Below are positions 1 through 16,100 of a stretch of DNA of 64,000 nucleotides, piece by piece. This stretch comes from Gavia stellata (taxonomy: Eukaryota > Chordata > Aves > Gaviiformes > Gaviidae), in assembly GCF_030936135.1 (NCBI RefSeq), contig NC_082603.1:30691236-30755235 (forward strand), given 5' to 3'. Position 1 is the first letter of the stretch, and every line of letters begins with the position of its first letter. Both the position numbers and the translations under genes were made by a program. The notes beneath the pieces were generated by a model, which worked only from the letters and a program-made list of their open reading frames with translations, made no database searches and had not been told where the DNA came from.

Positions 1-2469
1 GTACCTACAAAGGTACCCACAGGGCCTCATGGCAGGGGTGCCCGCGTGCTGGCAGAGGGGTTTTTGGCACCCCCATCCCCGGGGGACCTGCTGGCTGAAG
101 GCTGGCCTGGCTGAGTAAGCCGTGCCGTATAGGATCCATGCTGCCTAGCAGCTCCCCACCGTGCAGGTCTGCCCACTGAGGACAGAGACCAGCTGTGGGT
201 GCCCAGGGCTGGCATTGGGGTCCTAGGCTGTTGGCTGATTTGTTCGGTGCCGGAAAGTCCGACTTGCTCTTGGGTTTCACTGTCATCCCCAGGAAATGTT
301 AAACTCCCACTTTCTCCACCTCACATCAGACGCCGCGGTGCTGGTGGGTCGGCAAGGCGCTGGCAGAGGCTGGGTGCCCGTCGGGTGGCACCGTCAGGGT
401 CAATGCCCTGCACCGCACGGGCTCAGCCAGTGCCGTGCCCAACACTGCGTGGCTCCAGCTCCAGGAAGCTTTTCCCTGTGGGTTTCGGACGCGGGAGGAC
501 AGACCCGAGCCTCACTCCAGAGCGTTAAATCAAGCCCTGCAAGGCATTTGCCCCTCCTCGGGGGTGAGCCGGGCACCGCTCCAAGGGGTCAGGGAATTTT
601 TGCTGCTCCTAGCTCAGATCCTGCTTGCTGTGGTCCCGCTTAATGCTCCAAGTGAGGGCCTGGCAGGGATTTTTCACGGAGCTCTTTGAAGGCAGAGGAG
701 CTCTGGGCAGCGTTTGCCATCTGCTCTCCTCCTTGCCCGGCTGTTTGTGCTTTCTGCCGCCCTCCCACTGCGAGGGAGAGATCCCCTGGGGCAGGGAAGG
801 GCTGTGGGTGCTGGGGGACACAGGGGAGACCCCAAAACATCACTGACTTAAAAACTCACTGGCTGGGCATGGGATGCTCCCCATCCCTCAGCCCTGCTAT
901 GTGGAAGTGCAGCCTCCTGGGAGGATTTCACGCGTGTTCATGTGGCTTTTATGGCACTGGCTTGTGCCATTTGGTAAGGAGAGAGAGGATAAAGCATTTT
1001 TGGGGCTGTAATATAGACAGGTGGGGCTGCCAACGCGCCTGCCCAGGCCCCTGCCCTTGCGCACCCCTCGCTGCAAACTCAGCCGGAGCATCCCTGCTCC
1101 AGCCTCGCCGTGCCACGGCTTCCTTCATCTCTAACCCTCTCCCCTCATCTCGCTTTTTCTTTTCGCACCCGCCAGCTGTATATAAACCCCCCTGGGCAGC
1201 GGGACGGGAAGAGCGGTGTCTGGTACGGACGTTTGCAGCTCTAGAGCAGCCAGCCTAACGCAGCGCTGCCGTGAGTTGGGAGTGTTAACCCCACTGACCC
1301 GGCACGGCCCAGGAGGTTCACGCAGGCTGCTCACATAACCCCGCTAACGTTTCGGCATGCTGTGGCAGGCGGAGGGTTGCCGCTGGGTCCGTGCTGGGGG
1401 ACAGCCGGAGACACCTTCCCAGCCTTGTGCTGCTCCTGCTCCAGCCAGAGCCAACGTGCAAAGCGTGTCAAGTAGCTGAGATGATGATGGTTGTTTGAAG
1501 CCAGAAGTCATGTGTGTGGCAAGGGGGAAGTTACAGTGCCAAAGCACACGCTGACTCTTCCTTGTTTCTGGTTTTGAGCCCTCTATGGTGCAAACCTGCG
1601 GTGGCAGTCATAGGGTTTATTTTTCCACTGAGTTTTCTGGCATTGGTCTCTTTTAGGGGATGAGGAATATTCTGGATTTAATAATGCATTTGGTAAAGAC
1701 TCTGTTTGTTGTCGGTGTCACCAATAAGCTGCATTTGCTCATTTGGTACCAGTCTGGAGTAGGTTAGGCTGCAGAGCTGAAGCTGTTTGTGTGTTTACTC
1801 TGAAGCCTACTGAAGGCTCAGAGGAGAGCTCCTGGACTCTGCAAGCAGCAGTTTGCTGCCAGCAGATGTTTCATGTGAGAGATGGTGCAAAATGCCCCTG
1901 GCTGGATCCTGCCTCCTGTCATCTCCCAGAATCCCAAGGTGTCTGTCGCTGGCAGGTCCTGGAGGGGAGGAGGGACAGGAGCAGTCAAGGTGCCTGCAGC
2001 TTCGGGGCTGCTGCCGCTGCCAGACGAGGGCCCGTGGGCAGGACCCATGGGTGCCGCGCTTGTGCAGGACAGCGCAAGTGAGGCTGGAGGAGCCGTTTGC
2101 TCTGGCAGGAGCGTGCATGCCCACGTGGCGGGGGTGCCAAGCAAGCCTCGGGCACCTCTGCACCCCCCAGGCGTCCCGGCAGCACCCCAGACCTGGAGAC
2201 CCGTTTGCACAGAGCTGCTCGGAGGTGACATCTCACTGCCGGGCTGGACACCCGCGGGCTCCCACATCTGAGGGTGGCTGTCCCCATGTCCTGTCGACCA
2301 TCCTGGCATGTCCCCACTGCCCCAGGCAGCCGCTACCGCAGCAGGCAGTGAGCCGTAATGCCGTAGCATCTCTGTGTGGAGCCGCTCAGCACCAGCACAT
2401 GTGCTGGATAACCGGGGGCTGTAGCCCCCCAGTAACCCCTGTGCGCTTTCTCCTCTTTTTGTTTTTCAG
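1..2469. other. Non-coding stretch upstream of the first visible ACOT11 exon
   Basis: I see no recognisable coding exon here. The first ACOT11 exon in the window begins in mid-protein, so its N-terminal exons (start codon, first half of the first hotdog domain) should lie before position 1, and this stretch is most simply an ACOT11 intron. It is GC-rich and holds one possible internal promoter near 1.18 kb, listed separately. Long open frames here are GC-driven and match no family I know. Confidence 0.6.
1179..1276 (+). promoter_or_regulatory. Possible internal ACOT11 promoter: TATA box plus consensus splice donor
   Basis: A perfect TATATAAA lies at 1179-1186 in a GC-rich context. About 85 bases downstream a consensus donor GTGAGT sits at 1271-1276. 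The segment between (about 1212-1270) has no ATG, so it could be an untranslated first exon spliced to the ACOT11 exon at 2470. This is inference from motif spacing only; no transcript was seen. Confidence 0.3.
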
Positions 2470-7224
<4,755 letters not shown>

Positions 7225-7782
7225 AGCCACGGCACCCCTGCTGACAGATGGACAGACAGATGAGGGGGCATCTCCGTGGTGGAAGGGTACATGGGATGGT
7301 GGCACCCAGACCCTGCCTCCCTGGGGGGCTTTGGGCTGAGCAAGGTCCCAGGGGCTGGGGTGGAGAGGCATCACGGCACTGCCTCACCCCTTGCACTGAT
7401 GTGTCATGTCTTTTCTTCTTCCTTTTTTTTTTATTTAGAAATTTTGTAAGCTGATGTACAGGACTTGGTTTTTCTAGTTCACTTAACACTACTTGAATCT
7501 TTATATGATCAGAAGTCTTCCTAAAACAGACTTTTTTTTTTTTTTTTTACTATTTCTTCATGGGGGAAACTGGTTCCCTTCGAGGCAGCAAAGGGAGAGA
7601 GGGGGCAGTGATGTGGGGAGGGTGCCGTACCCCTCCCCTCTGCAGGGGCAGTCAGCATCCCCCTCCCTTCACGGCTGCTGGATGCTGCTCCTCTTCCCGG
7701 GCAGGGCTGGCAAACAGCCCCTGCTCGTGCCGGCCTGAAATCCCACCCCATGGGGCTGTGGAAGGAGTGGCAACAAAAGTGC

Positions 7783-7788
7783 ATTAAA
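7783..7788 (+). terminator. Likely ACOT11 polyadenylation signal (ATTAAA)
   Basis: ATTAAA lies 560 bases after the ACOT11 stop and is followed within 25-50 bases by a GT-rich stretch, the usual downstream element. A run of about 18 T near 7531 lies inside the predicted 3' UTR. Confidence 0.5.
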
Positions 7789-7829
7789 AGGAAAAAATAC
7801 CTATATGTGCTTTGGGTGAGTGTCTGCTC

Positions 7830-10800
7830 CGGGGGTCACAGTGTAGCTGCCTGGCCGGCAAGCGTAGGGTGGGGGCCCCACACCCACAGCACGCCCCAGG
7901 TAGGTGCCATTTCCCTGGGCAAGGAGGACATCGGGGCTACTCAGGGTCACCCGCCTCGAGAGCTGCTGCGCGGGGCTCAGGCGGACATGGGGGGTCCTTT
8001 GAGGCAGGACCACAGGAAGCGGGCGTCAGCCAGTGCTCCACGCAAGTGGCTTTTGGGGACTGCCCCGAGGCATTGCCACCACGGCAGGGGCAGCGTGGGC
8101 TGGTGCAGATCCAGGGAGCTGCCCCTCGTCCCCGTCCACTGGGTGCACCAACACCTTGAGCTGTAAACCCCAAACTGCCTCTGGGGCACTGAAAAAGCAA
8201 AAAAAAAGACAAAGCCAAACTTTGTTTCCCTAAGTCTGAGCAAGGCTGCCGAGGACATGGGGAGTAGGTGCAGGTGGATGCTGAAACCCAGAGACTCAAA
8301 GGCTTCGATACCCATCCCTAATTACCCCAAGCACTAATGACCTGAGTGCCTCCAGGGGTGTTCCACCCCCCCAAACCCCCCCAGCTGCTTTGACAGCAGC
8401 ATGGAGCTGTTTCGCAGATGTCTGCAGCAGCGGAGGATGGGGTTAGGACAATTGCAAAGACCTTGCTGCCAACCTGCTTCTCCCCGAGATGCTCTGGGAA
8501 AGCCACTGAAATGCAGCACGGGTGACGGTGGAAATGCTACTCATCCGTCACACCCCAGGGGATGTCTGCCCTCAGCCTGCTGAGAGCCTCCTCCCAGGCT
8601 CCCCTGGGTCACACACCAGAGGTTTGCAGATGGCTTTGAGGTTTCTGAGAGGCTTGCTGCCTGCTGGGAAGGGAACAAGGCCCAGGAGCCCTCGGGCACG
8701 CAGAGCTGCGGGCACAGCAGGTTTAACACGGCCCCGGGGCACCAGCCGTGCCCTCGCCTTTGCTAGCAAAGCCCCCGTGCGCTTAATCCCAAGCAAACGT
8801 TTGTGCAGAGCTTAACATTGAGCAAATGATGGTGATGCTGTGCTTGGGGTAAGATGAGGCAGTAGGGTACCAGAAATGAGCACAGGGTCTTTTCCAGGCA
8901 CCCAGGGTGTTTTCTCCCTTTCTGCAACACCCAGTTCCTAGAAAGGCGCTCTGTAACCCAAATTCCCCACCCGCTTTATAAGCAGAAGGAGCTGCCCGCC
9001 CCTCTCCCACGGGTGCTGGCCAGCGGCTCCCACCCCTGGAGCTGGCTGCGGCCATAAACTCCTAATCTCTGCCGCATCTCCGATCATAAACATCTCTGTG
9101 CAAGGCCTGGCATGGCACTGCCCCGACCTCCCCCTGCTGCACTATCACCACAAGATAAAGCCGTCTCAAGCTGAACATGGTACAAAACATTCAATTTTTA
9201 TAGAGCCCTCTTATCTCCCGAAACTTGGAGCAATCCTGCCTTTTTATCACTGGGATGGAGCCATCCTTTCTACTTATCGTTAGAAATTGCTGCTGCTTGA
9301 TTAAGTGCAGGGAGTGATGTATTCGCCCAAACATTAAACTTTAACTGACCTCCCCTTCTCTTTAAATATTGTGCTTTTTCCTGCTGTGAGGCCACCGTCA
9401 GCCCTCGCCCCAGCCTGGCTGGGTCCCTGGGGGTGCAGGGTGATGGAGCGGGAAGCGACTTGGGGGCACGTCGGAGAGCTGCAACGGTGTGAAGCATCTT
9501 GTGGTTTATGTGCATTTGGGAGAAAATAGCAGTTCTGCAGCGTCTGCCAGCCCTCAGGCACAGGGGAGTGTGGACAGCAGGACCGGGCGGCTTGGAGCAT
9601 CCCTGGAGCACCCATCTTCAACCTCCTGGTCCCACAGCTGGCTCCCGGGGAGGAGGGACCCGCTGGTGGGTGCGTTGGAGCCTGGTGGGAGCAGCCTGCC
9701 CTTACCAGCCTTTCCCAGAGCCCTCTATTTGCCCTCCGCACCAAATGCACCGCGCTGGGGCCAATTTAGCCATCAATCAATATTTTTTTTTTCCCTTAAA
9801 AAAAAGAAATCCCGGCAGGGTGTTACCCCCTGCTCTGAACAACCCTCCCCGCTGCGGCTTCTTTGCATGAAAGCACCCAGCTGCCTTGCTGCTCTCGGCT
9901 TCTAATTCCTGCATGGAGGCAAGTGATTTGGAAAAGCAGATCTGGGACCCCGGGAGCGGGAGGGCTCTGCGCCGGCTGCCCGCAGCACCCATCGCTGCCT
10001 TCCTGCACAGCGTGATGCATGGAACAAAGCCCCACCAAAGGAGCATGGCTGCCTTCCCCAGGGCCCTGCCATCGTGCAGAGGACGAGGCTGCCGGAGGAC
10101 GGAGCAGGGAAGTATCCCAGAAGTGCCAAGAAGCTTTCAGCAAAGAAAAGCCCATGAAGACAGCTGGGGATTTACAAGCCAGCACTCCAGGTGGGATCCA
10201 AGCACCTTCCCCAGTATGGGATGCTACCATCATGAGAAGATTTCAAGGACCTGATTTTATAGATGCCTAAATAAATACATAGGAATTGATATATAAAAAC
10301 ACAGTGTATATTTATCTATTTTGCAGGGGGAGCAGGATGTAATTAGATGGCAGCATCTCTCTCAAGGCTATCCCCGCTGTAATTCACGCCCTGAGGCAGC
10401 TGGCCGAGGGGAGGAGGAGGAATAAAAGCAGGCAGCAGAATTGATGGGCTGCTCCCAGAAGCTTTGTTTTAATTAATTTCCAGAGCACTCCTTGTAGAGG
10501 AGCAGGCAGCTCCTTCAAAGCCTCCTTCCCCCTGCTGCTGCCTGTGCTCTCATGCTTGTGCCAGCGTGGGGTCCGGGGCAGTGGGGTGAGCCCAGCAGCC
10601 GCCCCTGCTTTTTCAAGCCCCCAGGCTTTTTGGTTAAAGTGAGCAGAAGCTGTTGCTCTTTTTAGGCAGGGGGACTTTCTCCTGGTCAAGAGGCCTCTTT
10701 GATGGCCACGGTGTGGGCAGGCGTATTTGTCTGGGCTTTTCCTTTTCCCCTTTTATTGACTTTCTGCTTGTTCCTGCTGCCAGGGGTCGGACGGGGCTTT

Positions 10801-11000
10801 GGCTGGACTTTGCTGAAAGTCCACCCGAAACGGCTGGTTACCAGGTGCTGACGCAGTGCCCTGCCACTAAGATATAAGGGGTCTGAGAACTGGGTTTGCA
10901 GCCCGCTCGGGTGCATGGTGGCAGGGCTGGGAAGGGGCTGTGCCAGCTCCAGATCTCTTCCCGAATAAGCAGGCTTGTGAAGGTAAACTGTGTTTGCTGG
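7830..11000. other. Intergenic, ACOT11 to TMEM205-like gene
   Basis: No coding exon recognised on either strand. In mammals FAM151A and MROH7 lie between ACOT11 and TTC4; I see no trace of either here. A cluster of GATA motifs lies at 9153-9279 (see findings). A TATA-like AGATATAAG at about 10869-10877 lies 190 bases before the first ATG of the next gene and could mark its promoter. Confidence 0.6.
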
Positions 11001-11061
11001 ATCCACCAAGGTGACGGCAGTAACAGCAGCTCAGTGCTGAATTTGGGGCGGCTTGGCCCAC

Positions 11062-11988
11062 ATGGAGGGACACATCCCTGGCCAGGAAACCATGCCGACT
11101 GACACGGAGCCCTCCAACACTGTCAAGCTGCTGCACCTGGTTTTCCTCTCCACCTCCTGGGGAATGCAGATCTGGGTGACCTTTGTGGCTGGTAGGTTGT
11201 GGTCCGTGCACACCGCGCGGTGCCTCTCTGCCCGGGGGGAGGCCCAGGGGAGGGGGCTTTGCCCCAGGACCTACCCACTCTCCCTCCTTGCAGGGTTCGT
11301 GATGGGCAGCCGCCTCCCTCGCCACACTTACGGCTTCATCCAGCGCGAGCTCTTCCCCTACTACTTCCACATCGGCTCCGCTTGTGCCTTCCTCAACCTG
11401 ACTCTATTTGCCATGTACCACCCCAGCGAGCAGCTCAGCGACGAACAAATGACCCAGGTAGCCTCCCGCTTTAAAAAGTGAGCTGGGCATAGCCCAAATC
11501 CCTTCCTCCGCAGGTTCCTGCTCTGCTCCACTCCACTGGGGCTGATGATGAGGTCCGCACATGGCTCTGGTTAAAAGAAACCAGTTAGCATCCAGATCGC
11601 AGCAAGCTTTGTGTGTAAGAGGGGCTGGGGGAGAAATTTAATCCACCACATGTGTGAGATATTCAGGGCAGGTGTTGCTCCCCTGCAGATCATCGTCTTC
11701 TTCATTTGCATCGCTGCTTCTGTGCTGAACACACAGTGGTTCGGGCAGGTCACCTCTGACATCGTGGCCGACATGCACCTCGTTGAGCGCAGCCACGGCC
11801 TTGGCCAGGAGGTTGGGCTGTTTACCACCAAGTCCTGCAGGCAGCTGCGTGTCTCCAACCCCAGCTACGGGCAGCTGTCCCAGCAGCTCACCCTCTACCA
11901 CACTCTGTCCTCCCTCTGCAACCTCTGCTGCATCGCGTGCAATGGCTTGAGCTTGTACTACTTGGCTGCCCGTCTCTCTACCCTGTGA
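11062..11988 (+). CDS. TMEM205-like four-pass membrane protein
   Basis: A TMEM205-family protein of unknown reaction; human TMEM205 is linked to secretory trafficking and cisplatin resistance. Coding exons: 11062-11191, 11294-11457, 11689-11988, stop TGA, 197 residues, all GT-AG with consistent phase. Family motifs visible: VKLLHLVFLSTSWGMQIWVT and GSRLPRHTYGFIQRELFPYY near the N-terminus, FHIGSACAFLNLTLFA, and YHTLSSLCNLCCIACNGLSL near the C-terminus; these give about four hydrophobic segments. The start may be 11062 or the in-frame ATG at 11092, which has the better Kozak purine at -3. It is clearly diverged from human TMEM205, so I read it as a paralogue and give no symbol. It converges tail-to-tail with TTC4. 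Confidence 0.88.
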
Positions 11989-12090
11989 GAGCAGCACAGC
12001 GCGAGGCGAGGGCTGGCTGGCCAGAACCAACACTCTGGGAAAAGGGAGCCATCCTGTTGCCTTGTTGTAAAGCAACCCTAAGCTTTGGAG

Positions 12091-12096
12091 ATTAAA
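12091..12096 (+). terminator. Likely poly(A) signal of the TMEM205-like gene (ATTAAA)
   Basis: ATTAAA about 100 bases after the stop codon, with a TG-rich stretch about 35-55 bases further on. It gives a short 3' UTR ending near 12.11 kb. Confidence 0.5.
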
Positions 12097-12303
12097 TTTC
12101 AGCATCCTCAGATGGAGATACTTTTAACTGTATTTGTGCATGGTGCAGAAATTTAGGAATAGCGAAATGGAAATGCGGTCTTTAAAGCTGTCTGAATCCA
12201 GCTCTGGAGTGAGAAAAATCCTCCATGATCTAAGCAGAAGCGTTTATGGCTGAACAGCTTTTTAATGCCCCGTGCACTAACTGTGTCTAAAACTGCAGTT
12301 TAT

Positions 12304-12330
12304 TTCTGCAATCACTGAGAGATTGCAGAA
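12304..12330. repeat. Perfect 10-bp inverted repeat between two convergent gene ends
   Basis: TTCTGCAATC (12304-12313) and GATTGCAGAA (12321-12330) are exact reverse complements around a 7-base loop. The dyad lies in the short gap between the predicted 3' ends of the TMEM205-like gene and TTC4. Function unknown. Confidence 0.7.
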
Positions 12331-12513
12331 GAGAAAGAAATGACAGATTTAGAATTACTTTTAATTAAATGCTGAAAGCTAACACAGAAGCGCAGAAGAC
12401 CCCGTATGTTGGCTTTACCAGTTAGTGTAATGGATAGAGTTGTTACGTTTGGGTTTAGAATTACTGTTTGTCATTCTCTTGTAGTATTTCACGAGGTGAG
12501 AAAAATTGTCTCA

Positions 12514-12557
12514 TTTATTAGGCAGAAGTCAGTCTACTTAAAATAGACATGTTTATT
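12514..12557 (-). terminator. Candidate TTC4 poly(A) signals
   Basis: TTTATT (AATAAA on the minus strand) occurs at 12552-12557 and 12514-12519, about 555-600 bases past the TTC4 stop. Either would end TTC4 about 400 bases short of the end of the convergent TMEM205-like gene. Confidence 0.45.
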
Positions 12558-13112
12558 TCTAGGTTATGTGGGACAATCAGTAAGGTAGCAAAAGGGTCAG
12601 TAAAACACACCGCTGTGAACAAAGAGCTCTGCTTTACCCTGGCCAGCAGCAGAGCCAAGCGGTGAAAAAGCAGCAGCTGCTTAATCCCAGGCAGGAATCT
12701 GACTGCATTCATCCCGCTGCAACAGGCAGGTATCATCCCAGACCACTGCTGTTAAACCCCAGCAACTACAGCCCACCTCCAAGGAAATCAGTGATTTTTC
12801 ACAGGTAAGTAAGTACATTCCCAGCTGCTGTTGCTTCAACCGCAGCTAGTGTTTGGCACTGCTTCAGGTTGATTTCAAAACCACATGCAGCCTATCATAG
12901 AGGAGACCTTCTGCAAACCAGCTGGATTTCTTTTTAAACAAATAATCCCCTCTTGTAAGCCCTTCATTCTCCTGAAGTTCCCCTGTGTGCCAAGATTATT
13001 TCTCCCCTGAAGTGTGCAAGGTATTTTTGTTTAAGCAGAAGTTTGCAGTCTGTAGCTGGGATAACAAACAGCAGCCTCTTGCACCGGATTCCTCTTGTTT
13101 CATTCTTGCTCA

Positions 13113-16100
13113 TTATAGTCGATGCACCTTCTTGCCAGAGAAGTACTTCTTAGAGAAAGGAGAACGCTTTACAAATGCCAAAACTGTTGGAGTCCCAGCC
13201 TTTACAAAATACCTGAGAAGATTAAAAGGAGTCCTTTGACTTCCTTGTAGCTGGCCAAGCGTCCTGCAAAGTGAGTGACTTCTGCCCAGCTCAATAAAGA
13301 CTGACCTCCCCAAGGCGGCTGACAAGCTTTTTGCTGATTAGCAGAGCCTTTTGGAGCCAGGGCTACACACGTCCGAGGAGGAGTGTTTTATGAATCAACT
13401 CTTCTCCCAACAGCTACTTCTAATTAAAACAGCTGTTATTCTCCCTCTGGAAGGAGGTTTCTTTTGCAACTGCCCTTACAGCCTGAAATCTGAGGGCTTG
13501 TGCACGCTGCTGAGTTTTATGGAGTGACAGTTCAGACACAGCCCGCAGCACTGGACCTAGAGCTCTGCTCCCGCTGCGACAGACCAAGCCACCCGCGCTG
13601 TGCAGCAGGCTTTCTCCAGCTAGCTACAAGATGGTGCAAGTTAATAGCACAGGCTTTGGGCTTCACAAACAGCAAATTATTCTCTCTAAATAACTGCACA
13701 ACACTTTAAAGTCAGTTTCAGAGTGAAACTGTGCTCCATGCTGTGCTGGGGGCTGCTCACGCAACATTATTAACAGTGAGAGCATTGTTAACCTTCAACA
13801 TGCTCTTTATATGCTTTTTTTTTTTTTTTTTTAAAGTAGCACTGTGTAGATGGGATCTGAAACAGCCCTTTTGTGCTGCTGGTTGTGTGTAGCTCAACTC
13901 CCCTTCCCAACTCCATCCAGTCCTGGAAAGAGTTGTTCATTTTTTTGGGGAAAAAAAAAATGTAAGTCGCTAAAGCCAGGCACAAAATCCATGCAGTCCC
14001 ACAGCTTTACACCTTCAAGAGTTAGGACTATTAAATCAGAGAACAAAATGCACTTAAAGCCCAAAGGTCATACTTCTTGCCTTCGTACTCTCTCTGGACA
14101 TGAACAGGTACAGCCTCACCTTTGGTGCTGCAGTGCCTGTAGCAACGTGTGCTCTGGGTTCAGCTCGTACATTTCTGCTCTTTCTTCATCTTCAAAATAG
14201 AGCTGAAAAAGATTGGGAGGGTTACCAAATACTTAAGGTACATGGAGGCAAACTACCAAGCTGTTGAAAGCCCAATAACAGCACACCATATAGCTACTAC
14301 AGGTTTACCAAACCTTGAACCGGCAGTGTTGGCTGCTAACTTCAGCAACACAGAAACTGTTTTGTGTAAATTCCAAGCTTTCCCTGTATAAACCAGCTTA
14401 GCTTCTGTGGCAGTGGCAGCAGGAAGGCAAAATACACTGGCTGTTCCTGTGCTTTACAGAGAAGCAAACCAAATCCACGGGCTGCTTTTTAACAGGTGAA
14501 ATGCAGCAATGGTATGAGCTAAACTGAGTAGGTTTAAAGATATGTCCCAAAAGGACAGGGTACTGCTGGAGAGGGTACAGCAAAGGGCTACAAAGATGAT
14601 TAGGGGACTGGAACATCTTTCTTATGAGGAAAGGCTGAGGGACTTGGGTCTTTTTAGTCTGGAGAAGAGAAGACTGAGGGGGGATCTTATCAATGCTTAT
14701 ATATACTTAAGCGGGGGGAGTGCCAGGAGGATGGGGCCAGTCTTTTTTCAGTGGTGCCCAGTGACAGGACGAGAGGTAACGGGCACAAACTTGGTCATAG
14801 GAAGTTCCATCTAAACATGAGGAGGAACTTCTTTACTTTGAGGGTGGCAGAGCGCTGGAACAAGCTGCCCAGAGAGGTTGTGGAGTCTCCTCTGGAGATA
14901 TTCAAAACCCGCCTGGACGCATTCCTGTGCGATCTGCTCTAGGTGAACCTGCTCTGGCGGGGGGGTTGGGCTAGATGATCTCCAGAGGTCCCTTCCAACA
15001 CCTATCATTCTGTGATTCTGTGATATTTGAAGAAAACAGAGTAGATTTAAGAGATTCGAATCCAGCAACTGTGCCTTAGACTGTACATACTCACAGAGCT
15101 ATAATACCAGTTTTTAACCTGGTAAAGTACACAGCCACTGTCCTTTTGGACCTGTCTGCTCACTGCAGGAGGGGCTGTGCTGTTGCCTGGCACTTGTGAC
15201 ACTGAAGCGGAAAATGAAAAATAAACATCTGTATCCTTCTATGTACAATTTCTGAAAAATTCTCAAAACCTGCCATAGTCACAACCAACTTGCATCCCAC
15301 CTTTGCTAAAGTCTTAATAGACATATATTGTCTTGATGGGATTAAGTGTTTAAGCACCACCAGTTAGATCTGAAAATAATGTTTTGGGGTTTTTTTATAA
15401 ATATTTTCTCATTTGTATTGAGCAACTTGACTACAACACAGTTAAAAAACTGGCAGCCTACCAGCTTGATGGTCTAAATCTTAATTATTGTTACAAAGAT
15501 GGGAATCTAAGCCATATCTATAAATATCTTCTATCAAATACAACATAAGCAGAAGACAAAAGAACTTTCATTTTCATTACTGAATTCTGTGTCCATGTCA
15601 GCACATCTGGAAAATGTTTGAGTCAATAAATGAACGTAGGTCTCCAAATCCTTATTTCACATCTGTGTATGGTAAACAGGTAACGATGCCATTGCTTTCA
15701 TACACTCAAAGCTGCTCAATCTCACTCCAGAAAAAACCAAACCACAACACAACCACCCTGAAATAGAAGGAAAGTCAAACTTCTCACCTCAAGATTGCTG
15801 GGAAGGTATTTTCTTTCTAAATCCCAAGGAGGTAACTCAGAAAACATCACCATTAAATGATCAATGAATCTAAAAGCCAAAATACACTTGGTTAGCTTAG
15901 ATGAAGTGTTCAGCTTCAATAATTTGTACAGTTGCATTTGAATGATGGTAAAAATACACTAGCAAATTAGACAATAAACTTGAAAGTAAGTTTAGATCAC
16001 CAATAGTTTCTTCCCTTCAAACGCATTGCTTTCCCAATGAGACCAAGGCCCTGTCGTAACTCATGCTACTGGTTTCAACCTTGAGCAGTGCAACAGCAAA

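Noticed and set aside
12420-12475. tRNA-like string AGTGTAATGGATAGAGTTG
   Set aside because: It resembles a D-arm by chance; no acceptor stem and no proper B box (GGTTCGAATCC) follows.
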